The position numbers were made by a program, and so were the translations under genes. This document shows, in pieces, positions 55,323 to 64,000 of a stretch of DNA of 64,000 nucleotides. The stretch lies in NCBI GenBank assembly GCA_903877645.1, contig CAIRES010000059.1, positions 1-64,000 on the forward strand, written 5' to 3'. The first letter of the stretch is position 1. Each line of letters begins with the position of its first letter. The stretch comes from an uncultured Bacteroidota bacterium. Lineage in GTDB: Bacteria > Bacteroidota > Bacteroidia > Chitinophagales > Chitinophagaceae. The notes under the pieces were generated by a model. It was not told the DNA's origin, did no database searches, and saw only the letters and a program-made list of their open reading frames with translations.

Positions 55323-56456
55323 ATGAAGATAGCGATCCTCGGTACGGCACATCCTTTGCGTGGCGGGCTGGCAGCTTTTAACGAGCGCCTGGCCTACCAG
55401 TTGCAGGAGCAGGGGCATGAGGTCACTATCTGGTCGTTCTCGCTGCAATACCCCTCATTTCTTTTTCCGGGCAAAACACAATTTACCGATGAACCTGCAC
55501 CGCCGGGGCTTACCATAAAAACGGTGGTCAACTCTGTTCATCCGCTCAATTGGCTCTCTACGGGTACGGCTATGAATAAAGAGCGCTACGACCTCATTAT
55601 CGTCAAATACTGGTTGCCCTTCATGGGTCCATCCTTTGGCACCATACTGCGCAAGGCAAAGGCAAACAAGCACACTCGTGTACTGTGCGTGGTGGACAAC
55701 ATTATACCACACGAGAGCAGGCCCGGAGATAAGCAATTCACCAAGTACTTCATAAAGCCCGTTGATGCCTTTGTGGCCATGAGCAAGGATGTGCTCAAAG
55801 ATGTGAAAACCTTTACTGATAAACCTGCCGTATTCAGTCCCCATCCGGTGTACGATAGCTACGATACCGCAGTAAGTAAACAAGAAGCCTGCGCAAAGCT
55901 GAAGTTGCACCCAAACAAAAAATATCTCCTGTTCTTCGGTTTCATCCGCGAGTACAAGGGCCTCGACCTGCTGCTGGAGGCCATGGCAGATGAGCGCATC
56001 ATCAAATCAGGAATAGAGCTTATCGCTGCCGGTGAGTATTATGATAAGGCTGTAGAAGCCACAAACAACAACATCATAGAAAAACACCAACTTCAAAGCA
56101 GGGTGCACTTGCGCACGGACTTCATCCCCAATAGCGAGGTGCGTTACTTCTTTTCAGCAGCCGATTTGGTGGTACAGCCTTACAAACATGCCACGCAAAG
56201 CGGCATCACCCAGATAGCATTTCATTTTGAGAAGCCAATGGTTGTGACCAATGTAGGCGGCCTGGCTGAGGTAGTGCCTGATGGCAAAGTAGGCTTTATA
56301 GCAGAGCCAAATCCTACATCAATTGCGGATGCGATACTCAAATTTTATGCGCCCGACTCGCTCCCTGATCTGCACCAAAACATCCTCCACGAGAAAAAAA
56401 AATATAGCTGGGATGCTTTTACGGAGGTGATGATGAAGGCGGTGTTTGGTAAATAG
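55323..56456 (+). CDS. Glycosyltransferase family 4 (GT-B fold)
   Basis: 377 residues. The N-terminal Rossmann half starts MKIAILGTAHPLRGGLAAFN, as is common in GT4 enzymes. The C-terminal half holds the nucleotide-sugar site: KYLLFFGFIREYKGLDLL, VVQPYKHATQSGITQIAF and VTNVGGLAEVVPDGKVGF. It lies 18 bases after the hddC-like gene and may transfer the activated heptose or another sugar onto a surface glycan. The acceptor is unknown. Confidence 0.9.
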   Translation: MKIAILGTAHPLRGGLAAFNERLAYQLQEQGHEVTIWSFSLQYPSFLFPGKTQFTDEPAPPGLTIKTVVNSVHPLNWLSTGTAMNKERYDLIIVKYWLPFMGPSFGTILRKAKANKHTRVLCVVDNIIPHESRPGDKQFTKYFIKPVDAFVAMSKDVLKDVKTFTDKPAVFSPHPVYDSYDTAVSKQEACAKLKLHPNKKYLLFFGFIREYKGLDLLLEAMADERIIKSGIELIAAGEYYDKAVEATNNNIIEKHQLQSRVHLRTDFIPNSEVRYFFSAADLVVQPYKHATQSGITQIAFHFEKPMVVTNVGGLAEVVPDGKVGFIAEPNPTSIADAILKFYAPDSLPDLHQNILHEKKKYSWDAFTEVMMKAVFGK

Positions 56457-56513
56457 TATTATCCCCCTTTTAGGTGGATAACTACTGCGATGTTATTGCA
56501 TAGCTTTATTACT

Positions 56514-57017
56514 ATGAAGTCGCTCTTCCTTTCATTATTTATAGCAGTAATTATGTCTTCAACTACGTCAGCACAAAATGCCGCCCCCTGTTCCTCCCCT
56601 GAGTGTGCTCAGTTTGATTTTTGGGTCGGCGACTGGGATCTAATTTACAATGACACGGTGCATGCAGCCAACAGTATCACCAAAGAAATGGGTGGGTGTT
56701 TGATACACGAGCATTTCAAAGACCCTTCCCATAAATACACCGGTGAAAGCTGGTCGGTATATAGTCCTGCAAAGAAGTTATGGCAGCAAACATGGGTAGA
56801 TGACCAGGGGGCCTACATTGTACTTACCGGTAACTTTACTGATGGTAAAATGATATTGTTTACCGGGCCGGCGCTACTCCCTGATGGCACACGGATACAA
56901 AATAGAATGACCTTTCATAACATAACGCCCGACAGCTTCGACTGGGATTGGGAATCAACTACTGATGAAGGCAAAACCTGGAAGAACAACTGGCATATAC
57001 ATTACCAAAGATCCTAG
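56514..57017 (+). CDS. DUF1579-like secreted protein
   Basis: 167 residues from MKSLFLSLFI, a signal peptide ending near TTSAQN. The mature part starts with two Cys (PCSSPEC) and the motif AQFDFWVGDWDL, then lipocalin-like strands (GESWSVYSPAKKLWQQTWVD, FTDGKMILFTG). This resembles DUF1579-type small beta-barrel proteins of unknown ligand. The upstream in-frame ATG at 56490 is less likely because the signal peptide starts at 56514. Its stop overlaps the convergent TonB-receptor gene. Confidence 0.75.
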   Translation: MKSLFLSLFIAVIMSSTTSAQNAAPCSSPECAQFDFWVGDWDLIYNDTVHAANSITKEMGGCLIHEHFKDPSHKYTGESWSVYSPAKKLWQQTWVDDQGAYIVLTGNFTDGKMILFTGPALLPDGTRIQNRMTFHNITPDSFDWDWESTTDEGKTWKNNWHIHYQRS

Positions 57018-59224
57018 TCATTATCTTTTGCTTTCTTATTGCCAAACTTCGGCGTGATCCTCAACGAAAAATTAATGACCCTGCCGTCAATAGGCCCCCA
57101 CAATGGTTTAAAATTGGGATCGGTTATAGACCCCGTATATATCTGCTCATACTTCGTCTGCCGGTAGTCAAACAAATTCTCACCATTCACTACCAGCGTG
57201 AAAACCTTACTCAGCTTACGCTCTATCATGAGCGCCGTGAGGAAGTAAGCCGGTGTGTTGCCCTCACCATCCCTGTATTGAGTGCCTATGTAAGAGCCTT
57301 CAAGCCCCACCCGCCAGTTTTTGCCAAAGGCCCTCGCGGCTGTAAAGGCAAACCTGTTCCTTGGTGTCAGTGGCATAAACTGGTTTTGTGCCAGGTACTT
57401 GCGCTCGGCATCTGTATAGGTGTAGCCTACATACAGCTCTGTTTTTTTAATGGTCAATTTCACATAAGTGTCAAATCCCATGGTATTCACCACGCTGCCT
57501 GCGTTGGCGAAGAATACCTGCCCGTTAGCTGCCTGCGTGGCCACTACCGGGTTATTGATCTGCGTGAAGAAGAAGGCGTGGTTTACAAAAAGGTCTATGC
57601 CGTTGCCCAGATCTTTTTTAAAGTTGCCCTCAAGGTTATATCCTGTCGACTTTTCAGCCTTTATATTTGCCGGCAATGCCTGTATGTCCTGTGTGGGGTA
57701 GTCTATGATCTGTGGCTCCAGCGGGTTAGGCGTTTTGTAGCCCAGCCCTACGCCTGCGCGCATAGCCCATATATCGTTGAAGCGATGAAAGAAAGTAAGC
57801 CGTGGCAGTATAAAATTGCCGTAATTATTGGTATGGTCGCTGCGCAGGCCGCCCTCCAGGGTAGTATTGGTGGTGATGTGCCACGAGTATTGCGCGAAAG
57901 TACCAATGGCGCTGTTGGTGAAATTGCCCAGCGCCAGGCTGTCTGTGCCGGGGAGCTTAGAGAAGTTATCGCCGGTCACATTCACGCCCACCACCAGGCT
58001 GCTGGCTTTGTGCGGGATAAACAAAGATACCTCGCCATAGTAGTTCAGCTCATTCCCCTTTATTACATCTGTATTGGTTTCTATATCCCGGTTGAAGGAG
58101 CTGGCGCTGCCTTTTACGGTCAGTTTGCCCAGCTTGGTGAGTGTGCGCTCCAGTATCAGCTCGCCGGTATGGCGCTGGGTAATATCTTTCTCATAGTATT
58201 GGTGCAGGCTGTCTTCGTGGTTATTCACCACCTGCATATCGCCGCCATATCTTTGCTCAAAGGTGCCGCTGTAGCCCACTATAAGTGTCGTCTTATCATC
58301 AGGATACCAGAACAGGCGAGGGTGTACCGTAAACGTACCCAGGTTAGGTACATCAGACAGCCCGTCACCATTCACATCTACAGCATTCTGGTGCGTATAG
58401 CCCGCGAAGAAGGTATAGCCAAAATGCTTATTGCGCTTTGCCAGATAGGCATTCGCATCCTGCTCTTTCAGTGTAGTTGCATTAACAGTGAATACAGCTT
58501 CCTGTTCTTCTTTTGGTCGTTTAGAAATTAAATTGATCAAACCGGCTATTGCGCCGCCGCCATACAATGTGGAGGACGACCCTTTGATAAGTTCTATCTG
58601 TCGCAGGTCCAGCGGTGGTATCTGCAACACACCAAATCCACCCGAAAAGCCTTCGTATAGCGGCATTCCATCGCGCAGTATCTGTGTATACTGTCCGTTC
58701 AGTCCTTGTATGCGCACATTGGTATTGCCTGAAACAGGAGATGATTGCTGCAATTGCACACCGCTCACATCGCCCAGTATGCCCACAATATTTGCAGGCT
58801 TTATGGTGTTTTCCTCGGTCATTTCCTCCAGCCCCAGTACCTCCACTTTTGTAGGCGAATTTTCGATACGGTCATTCGTACGGGTTGAGGAGACCACCAC
58901 AGCCTCTTCCAACTCACTCTCGTTTGCAGCAAACAGTACCGTGTGCATCGCTTCGCCATTCGGTATGGTGACTATAAGTTGAGCCGTATCAAAACCTACT
59001 GAAGTAAAGAAAAAAGTATCCCTGCCATCCGGAAGGTCATGGATGATCACAATGCCACTGTCATTAGAGGCGTTGCCATGGCCATGTTTATCTGCACCTA
59101 TTACTCCGGGTATAGTTACGCCTGTTGCTTTGTCTTTTACTAGAGCTTTAAAGACGTACTGCGCATGCAGCGGTTGAGCCCCGATCGCTAATAATAAGAC
59201 AATAAAGTACCTTACTGTTTTCAT
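57014..59224 (-). CDS. TonB-dependent outer-membrane receptor
   Basis: 736 residues. A signal peptide (ending QPLHAQ) is followed by a carboxypeptidase-regulatory-like domain (about 24-100) and the plug domain (about 120-225: VRIQGLNGQYTQILRDGMPL, IKGSSSTLYGGGAIAGLINL). The rest is the 22-strand barrel, with family segments AGVGLGYKTPNPLEPQ and VGYTYTDAERKY. It imports an unknown ligand using TonB energy. It is the last gene of a four-gene operon behind a YncE-like propeller and a two-component system, 32 bases after the kinase gene. No SusD partner is present, so a siderophore, metal complex or similar small ligand is more likely than a glycan. Confidence 0.93.
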   Translation of the reverse strand: MKTVRYFIVLLLAIGAQPLHAQYVFKALVKDKATGVTIPGVIGADKHGHGNASNDSGIVIIHDLPDGRDTFFFTSVGFDTAQLIVTIPNGEAMHTVLFAANESELEEAVVVSSTRTNDRIENSPTKVEVLGLEEMTEENTIKPANIVGILGDVSGVQLQQSSPVSGNTNVRIQGLNGQYTQILRDGMPLYEGFSGGFGVLQIPPLDLRQIELIKGSSSTLYGGGAIAGLINLISKRPKEEQEAVFTVNATTLKEQDANAYLAKRNKHFGYTFFAGYTHQNAVDVNGDGLSDVPNLGTFTVHPRLFWYPDDKTTLIVGYSGTFEQRYGGDMQVVNNHEDSLHQYYEKDITQRHTGELILERTLTKLGKLTVKGSASSFNRDIETNTDVIKGNELNYYGEVSLFIPHKASSLVVGVNVTGDNFSKLPGTDSLALGNFTNSAIGTFAQYSWHITTNTTLEGGLRSDHTNNYGNFILPRLTFFHRFNDIWAMRAGVGLGYKTPNPLEPQIIDYPTQDIQALPANIKAEKSTGYNLEGNFKKDLGNGIDLFVNHAFFFTQINNPVVATQAANGQVFFANAGSVVNTMGFDTYVKLTIKKTELYVGYTYTDAERKYLAQNQFMPLTPRNRFAFTAARAFGKNWRVGLEGSYIGTQYRDGEGNTPAYFLTALMIERKLSKVFTLVVNGENLFDYRQTKYEQIYTGSITDPNFKPLWGPIDGRVINFSLRITPKFGNKKAKDND

Positions 59225-59256
59225 AATGCAAAGGAATAAAGAGATTCTGAATAAAT

Positions 59257-60504
59257 TCAGAATTTGGCAGGCTTAAAGTTGATGGTGAACGTGTGCAGAC
59301 CTTGCACGTAGTTATAGCTTGCCGTATAGCCCGCTGCTTCGCAGATCTGTTTCACAATAGAAAGGCCCAGTCCATTGCCATCTTCGCCCTGGTGGACCCG
59401 GTAAAACCGCTTGAATACCTTTTCCTGATCGAGTGGTTCCTGTGTCGATGTGTTACCGATAGTTAGTATGCCGTTCTTTAATTCTATATTGATTTTGCCA
59501 TTCGCTGCGTTATACCGGATAGCATTGTTCAGGAGGTTACTGATGATGATCTCAGCGAGGTGATGATGGAATTTTACAAGTGTTGGTTCGTCATTGATAG
59601 CTACGCGAAGGTGCATGGCTTCTGCAAGTTCACTAAACTCAGCAAGCTTTTGCCTGATGATGGCATCTGCCTGCACTGGCTCATCAAGCGCAAACTGCCT
59701 GTTCTCTACTTTAGTAAGCAGCAGTAATGACTGCTGTAATCTGGCAGATCGTTGCACAGCCTGTTCCATATCAGCTATGTGTTGTGCATGTTTTCTCAGT
59801 ACCTCTTCGTTTTGCATCAGCAGGTCCAGCTTGGTGCGGATGATAGCCAGTGGGGTCTGCATTTCGTGTGCAGCTTGTCCTGTAAGGTTTTTTAGCGATG
59901 TATAGTCCCGTTGCACACGTTCAGTAAGTTCACTGATACTCTGGTTGAGTAGTGTGAATTCATCTATTTCACTTTGTTCAAGCCTTAGTGTTTCATCCGT
60001 TAGACGGTAACTTTTCACCTCTTCTATGGTCCTGTAGAACGGCCGCCATATTTTTTTGATCACTATCCGGTTAATGAAGTAGCCCACCAGTAATATCAGT
60101 GCGATCATGCCAATGGTCACACCTATGATCACTTGTAGCAGGTCTTCTGTTTCTTCAAGCGGCTTGGCTACTTTCACCAGGTAATTACCATCAGTAGTGG
60201 ATACACCGAACTGTATTTGCCTCATTTCTTCTTTTTCACCGCTCCTCACATTCTGAAATGATGTCGCTGTATTGCCATTGAAGGTTTCATAATTGGTATA
60301 CTGGTCCTTAGTACGGATGATATCCGGCAGGCTATGGTGTGTATTGGCGAATGCCACGATCTCCTGTTGTTCACTCATCAATGTCTCATCTATCTGGTGA
60401 ATGAGGATGTAGTGTAGGAGGAAATAAAAAGTGCAACTGCCGATCACAAAGGTGATGATCGTAGCTGTAATGTTCAGGCGGTTATATTTATCAAGCAACT
60501 TCAA
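59257..60504 (-). CDS. Sensor histidine kinase
   Basis: 415 residues. Two membrane spans (about 13-34 and 126-146) flank a small periplasmic sensor (about 35-125). The HisKA box has His213 in AAHEMQTPLAIIRTKL. The ATPase domain has an N box NLLNNAIRY (323-331) and a G2 box GNGLGLSIV (376-384); the G1 box is degenerate (LTIGNTST). Its start overlaps the end of the response-regulator gene by four bases. It should phosphorylate that regulator in response to a periplasmic signal, probably linked to the receptor and propeller of the same operon. Confidence 0.94.
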   Translation of the reverse strand: MKLLDKYNRLNITATIITFVIGSCTFYFLLHYILIHQIDETLMSEQQEIVAFANTHHSLPDIIRTKDQYTNYETFNGNTATSFQNVRSGEKEEMRQIQFGVSTTDGNYLVKVAKPLEETEDLLQVIIGVTIGMIALILLVGYFINRIVIKKIWRPFYRTIEEVKSYRLTDETLRLEQSEIDEFTLLNQSISELTERVQRDYTSLKNLTGQAAHEMQTPLAIIRTKLDLLMQNEEVLRKHAQHIADMEQAVQRSARLQQSLLLLTKVENRQFALDEPVQADAIIRQKLAEFSELAEAMHLRVAINDEPTLVKFHHHLAEIIISNLLNNAIRYNAANGKINIELKNGILTIGNTSTQEPLDQEKVFKRFYRVHQGEDGNGLGLSIVKQICEAAGYTASYNYVQGLHTFTINFKPAKF

Positions 60505-61178
60505 CGGATAGCAAATTTATAGCCCATTCCGTAAATACTGTGAATGTAGTCAGTGCAGCCGGCTGCAAGTAATTTTTTTCTCAGGTTCTTGATGTGCGCG
60601 TATATGAAATCATAGTTGTCGGCCATATCCATATCATCGCCCCAAAGATGCTCGGCGATTGTATTTTTGGAAAGCACTTTGTTCTTGTTGATGACGAAAT
60701 AGATCAGCAGTTCGTATTCTTTCCGCGTCAATGGCAGATCATTGCCCGTTACTTGTACTGTCTTAGCCGACGTATCTGCAATTATTTCTTCAAACGTCAG
60801 CAAATTGCTGCCATTCAGGTTCTTCCGCCTGATAATGGCATTGATGCGCACACTCAGCTCTGATAGATGAAAGGGCTTTGTCAGGTAGTCATCTGCGCCC
60901 AGCTCCAGCCCTTTTATTTTATCGTCCAGCTCATTCTTGGCCGAGATAATGATCACTCCATCGGTTTTCCCTGCTTTTTTTAGCGCCTGTAGTATGTGCA
61001 GGCCATCGCCGTCGGGCAGCATCAGGTCTAGCACTATACAGTCATACCGGTATAGTTCGGCTTTGTCCAACGCATCCCGGTAAGTGGTCGCCGATTCACA
61101 GAGATATTGCTGCGACGAGAGATGGGCTACCATACTCTTGTTCAATACAGGCTCATCTTCTATGATCAGTACCTTCAT
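60501..61178 (-). CDS. OmpR-family response regulator
   Basis: 225 residues. The receiver domain has acidic residues E7/D8, phospho-acceptor Asp51 (VLDLMLPDGDG), Ser79 and Lys101. The C-terminal winged helix (about 125-225) includes LTRKEYELLIYFVINKN and YGMGYKF. It is translationally coupled to the kinase gene (four-base overlap) and lies 11 bases after the YncE-like gene. The likely target is its own operon; this is not visible as an operator. Confidence 0.95.
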   Translation of the reverse strand: MKVLIIEDEPVLNKSMVAHLSSQQYLCESATTYRDALDKAELYRYDCIVLDLMLPDGDGLHILQALKKAGKTDGVIIISAKNELDDKIKGLELGADDYLTKPFHLSELSVRINAIIRRKNLNGSNLLTFEEIIADTSAKTVQVTGNDLPLTRKEYELLIYFVINKNKVLSKNTIAEHLWGDDMDMADNYDFIYAHIKNLRKKLLAAGCTDYIHSIYGMGYKFAIR

Positions 61179-61189
61179 AATGATTGATG

Positions 61190-62203
61190 TTATTCGCCTA
61201 CTACAAGCACCTGGAAGGTGCCGGGCACGATACCGCGCTTCTTTGGTGCTTCTTGTCCAGGAGTTGCCGTTACGAAGTCAGCGGTAGGGAGATACACCTT
61301 GTGTGTCTTTTCATCAACGGCAAGTGTGCGCGCGCCCTTCTTGGTAGATACTGGCTTCAACACCTCAAACTTGTTGGATGATACTTCTTTGATCACGCTT
61401 AGTGAGCCTTCTCCGTTGGAGCTGAACACTAATTTCTTGCCCGCATCAAAAGCCACACCATCGCAACCCTCGCCTATGGGCAACTCTTTCACTATCTTGC
61501 CGTTCTCTGCATTCATTACTATCAATAGCTTGTTATCGCAACCGGCAAACAGCCTTTTAGTAGCCACATCTATTGCCAGGCCCGATGGTGATTTGCCTGC
61601 ACCTGTCTTCCAACTGTGTTCTACCGCATAGGTATGCGAGTTCACTACCTGTATCTCGTTCTTGTCTTCTATATTGACGTAGATATGATCTGCGTCTGCT
61701 ACAGCCGTTTCCGGTTTGCCATCCAGTTCTATGGTCTTCACAATATTATTATTGGCGGGGTCTATTACAGACAGGCTTTTATCATGTCCGTTACAAACCC
61801 ATACTTTTTTGGAGTAGCCGTCATACGTGATCGCATCCGGATTCTCGCCTACATTTATCTGGCCTTCCACCACATTGATGTTCATCTCAAATACGGTCAC
61901 GGTATTCAACTTGCCGTTACTCACAAACCCTTTCAGGAATTCAGGCGCAAAGGCTATACCATGCACGCCCGTTGTATTAGGGATCACACCTACCGAGTCG
62001 CCTGTAGTTTTGTTCAGTATGTTTACCTGTGTGGCGTGTGATACATAAATGTTATCAGTTGCAGGCGATACAGCTATATAATCCCAGCCGCCGCCACTGG
62101 CGATGTGAAAAGTATTGAGTACATGGTATTCCTGCGCTGCTGCTTTGTTGCCCGCAACCAATAGCGCCGCACCAACAGCTAATGACGTAATGAAAGTCTT
62201 CAT
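61190..62203 (-). CDS. YncE-like YVTN beta-propeller protein
   Basis: 337 residues from MKTFITSLAVG, a signal peptide ending near AAAQE. YVTN-type repeats follow: DNIYVSHATQVNILNKTTGD, VWVCNGHDKSLSVIDPANNN, KRLFAGCDNKLLIVMNAENG. They form a seven-bladed propeller in family members. E. coli YncE is the closest known analogue; its gene lies next to the TonB receptor gene yncD. Here too the protein is coded with a TonB receptor, in one operon with a two-component system, and is the first gene. It is probably periplasmic; ligand unknown. Confidence 0.88.
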   Translation of the reverse strand: MKTFITSLAVGAALLVAGNKAAAQEYHVLNTFHIASGGGWDYIAVSPATDNIYVSHATQVNILNKTTGDSVGVIPNTTGVHGIAFAPEFLKGFVSNGKLNTVTVFEMNINVVEGQINVGENPDAITYDGYSKKVWVCNGHDKSLSVIDPANNNIVKTIELDGKPETAVADADHIYVNIEDKNEIQVVNSHTYAVEHSWKTGAGKSPSGLAIDVATKRLFAGCDNKLLIVMNAENGKIVKELPIGEGCDGVAFDAGKKLVFSSNGEGSLSVIKEVSSNKFEVLKPVSTKKGARTLAVDEKTHKVYLPTADFVTATPGQEAPKKRGIVPGTFQVLVVGE

Positions 62204-62320
62204 GAATAGTATTTGAGGCAAAGGTTGCTAATAATTCTGTGGATATTCTGTAGAATCGGGAAAATTTAGGTTAATAAAATCAGGCAATAAGGGGGAGCAC
62301 CGGAACAAAGTCCCGCTATA

Positions 62321-64000
62321 TCAGCGGGAGGGGTTTTGGGTCTTTCGTACATCTATTACCCTCACCTGTAGCCGCATAGTGCCATTATACTCATTCTCAT
62401 CTATATGGTACAGCATATCAAAAGGGCCGCTTTGTACAATGTCTATTTTATCAGCTATGTTAAAGCCTATACCTTCTACGATCAGGCCATTGTGCTGGTG
62501 CGCAGCTATCTTCAGGTGCATATCCTTCACTGTTGCCGATTTGCCCTGGTAATCCACCAGGTTGGTGCTCATAAATATAGGGCGCATATTGGCCGGTCCA
62601 AAAGGCTCCAATTGCTTCAATATGTTCAGTACGGTTGGCTTTATCAGCGATATAGGTATCTCTGCATCTATTTCTATTTCGGGTACTTGCTGGTCTTCAG
62701 TTATGGTCGAGGCTACTATTCGTTCAAATTTTGCAATGAACTCAGCTACTTTATCTTCTTCCATGGTCATACCTGCCGCGTAGAAGTGGCCGCCATAGTT
62801 CAGCAACAGATCACGGCACTCATGTATGGCCTCATAGATATTGAAGCCGGATACTGAGCGCGCAGATCCTGTTGCCTTGCCGTTCGCCGAGGTAAGCATA
62901 ATGGTTGGCCGGTAATAATGGTCTATGAGGCGGGAGGCTACAATGCCCACCACACCCTTGTGCCAGTGTGGCTGGTACAGCACCGTCGATTTCCGGTGGC
63001 GCATGTGGTCTTCTTCCATCAGCGACATGGCTTCTTCGGTAGTGCTCTTATCTACTTCCTTGCGGTCGTCGTTATCAGAGTGTAGGGCTGCCGCCAGCGC
63101 GCCTATTTTCGCCGGGTCTGTTTCTATAAAGAATTCCACAGCCTTACGGGCATCATCCATGCGGCCTGCTGCGTTCACGCGCGGGCCTATTACGAATACC
63201 AGGTCGGTTATAGAAAGTGCCTTGGTCACGCCTCCCAACTCTTTAAGGGTAGATATGGCCAGGCATGGTGTTTCATTTATCTTTTTCACTCCATAGTAAG
63301 CCAATATCCTGTTTTCGCCATCTATGGGCACAATATCTGCTGCTATACTGGTAGCCACGAGGTCCAGATATTGGTACACCTCTTCCATATTCTGCTTCCA
63401 GTGTATGGCCAGGGCGCTGGCCAGCTTAAAGCCAATACCACAGCCGCTCAGTTCTTTATATGGGTACTTGCAATCGATCTGTTTAGGATTAAGTATGGCA
63501 AATGCAGGCGGAATATGCGCATCCGGCATGTGGTGGTCGCACACGATCACATCTATATTCAGCGACCGCGCATAGGTGATCATCTCCATCGACTTAATGC
63601 CGCAATCCAGTGTGATAATAAGGTTATAGCCATTGGCAGAGGCAAAGTCTATTCCTTGTTTTGATATACCGTACCCCTCGCGGTAGCGGTGGGGGATGTA
63701 GTAGTTAAGTTCGCCTTTATAATTCTTTCTCAGGAAGGAGTACATCAGCGCCACCGAGGTAGTACCATCTACATCATAGTCGCCATACACCATTATCCGC
63801 TCGTGCCATTCTATAGCCTCGCTGATACGTACTACCGCTTCCTTCATTCCTTTCATCAGGAAGGGGTCATGCAAATGACTTAATTCCGGCCTGAAGAAAA
63901 GCCTGGCGCTTTCGTAATCTTTAATGCCACGTAGCGCCAGTATCTTGCATAAGGCAGGTTGTATGTTCAATGCGTCACTCAGCACTTTTACCGTAGCCTC
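62321..64000 (-). CDS. recJ: Single-stranded-DNA-specific exonuclease RecJ, 5' end cut by the window
   Basis: 559 codons are visible and the frame stays open to the window edge, so the start lies beyond 64000. RecJ degrades single-stranded DNA 5' to 3' in recombination and repair. The DHH phosphoesterase motifs are present: VYGDYDVDGTTS (motif I), LDCGIKS, CDHHMPD (motif III) and the DHHA1 segment with GGHFYAAGMT. The C-terminal OB domain ends near RLQVRVIDVRK. Its stop codon lies inside a small hairpin (62311-62329) that may help end transcription. A GTG at 63985 could look like a start but family homology continues upstream of it. Confidence 0.95.
   Translation of the reverse strand, partial: EATVKVLSDALNIQPALCKILALRGIKDYESARLFFRPELSHLHDPFLMKGMKEAVVRISEAIEWHERIMVYGDYDVDGTTSVALMYSFLRKNYKGELNYYIPHRYREGYGISKQGIDFASANGYNLIITLDCGIKSMEMITYARSLNIDVIVCDHHMPDAHIPPAFAILNPKQIDCKYPYKELSGCGIGFKLASALAIHWKQNMEEVYQYLDLVATSIAADIVPIDGENRILAYYGVKKINETPCLAISTLKELGGVTKALSITDLVFVIGPRVNAAGRMDDARKAVEFFIETDPAKIGALAAALHSDNDDRKEVDKSTTEEAMSLMEEDHMRHRKSTVLYQPHWHKGVVGIVASRLIDHYYRPTIMLTSANGKATGSARSVSGFNIYEAIHECRDLLLNYGGHFYAAGMTMEEDKVAEFIAKFERIVASTITEDQQVPEIEIDAEIPISLIKPTVLNILKQLEPFGPANMRPIFMSTNLVDYQGKSATVKDMHLKIAAHQHNGLIVEGIGFNIADKIDIVQSGPFDMLYHIDENEYNGTMRLQVRVIDVRKTQNPSR

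Noticed and set aside
62311-62329. Hairpin at the end of recJ as a terminator
   Set aside because: The stem is real (TCCCGCT/AGCGGGA) but it overlaps the stop codon and has only a weak T stretch, so it is not listed as a terminator.

Overview
The window is chromosomal DNA of a member of the Bacteroidota, most like the Chitinophagaceae and their relatives. Four things point there. Exported proteins end in type IX secretion (T9SS) sorting domains, including a gliding-motility-associated (CHU_C) C-terminus. There is a complete alternative complex III operon (actABCDEF) followed by cytochrome c oxidase genes. The ECF sigma and anti-sigma pair and the freestanding TonB C-terminal-domain proteins are of Bacteroidota type. 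Many upstream regions carry the -7 promoter element TAnnTTTG. No rRNA or tRNA genes, CRISPR arrays or complete mobile elements were seen.

Layout. 1-6.9 kb: the tail of one CHU_C protein, a 1625-residue beta-propeller/Ig-like T9SS substrate ending in an identical DNA tract, and a convergent Ig-like T9SS protein. 7-10 kb: a lipoprotein cytochrome c, a DUF1003 protein and gyrB. 10.2-13.1 kb: an ECF sigma factor, an unusual Cys/His-rich anti-sigma factor and a PagL-like lipid A deacylase. 13.2-18.2 kb: DUF502, serC, DUF1015, an aldo/keto reductase and an AraC regulator. 18.5-31.5 kb: mixed housekeeping and envelope genes (DUF4783, MuiA-like, PstS-like lipoprotein, TPR protein, DinB/YfiT-like, acyltransferase, a NUC1-fold protein lacking catalytic residues, a lone terminase-small-subunit-like gene, ychF, YiiX-like, SpmA/SpmB-like). 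31.6-36.9 kb: DUF2911, a DUF4394 T9SS protein, three adjacent secreted TonB_C proteins carrying four domains, and an SDR protein. 37.2-48.9 kb: the respiratory operon actABCDEF-coxB-coxA. Electrons should pass from quinol through alternative complex III to the aa3/caa3-type oxidase.

49-57 kb: a MoxR ATPase with a large exported TPR-like partner, two small AT-rich genes, and a heptose/glycan group (hddA, an inserted four-helix-bundle gene, an hddC-like nucleotidyltransferase and a GT4 glycosyltransferase). 57-62.2 kb: a tightly packed minus-strand operon of a YncE-like beta-propeller, an OmpR-type response regulator, a histidine kinase and a TonB-dependent receptor. It reads like a self-contained sense-and-import unit. 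62.3-64 kb: recJ, cut at its 5' end by the window edge.

Gaps between genes hold clear hairpin terminators and several dispersed palindromic elements, two of which occur twice in the window. The most interesting items are the YncE/two-component/TonB-receptor operon, the catalytically dead NUC1 protein, the four-helix-bundle gene bracketed by inverted repeats inside the heptose cluster, the shared intergenic repeats, and the Cys/His-rich anti-sigma factor. All family assignments come from reading the translated sequences; no database search was run.
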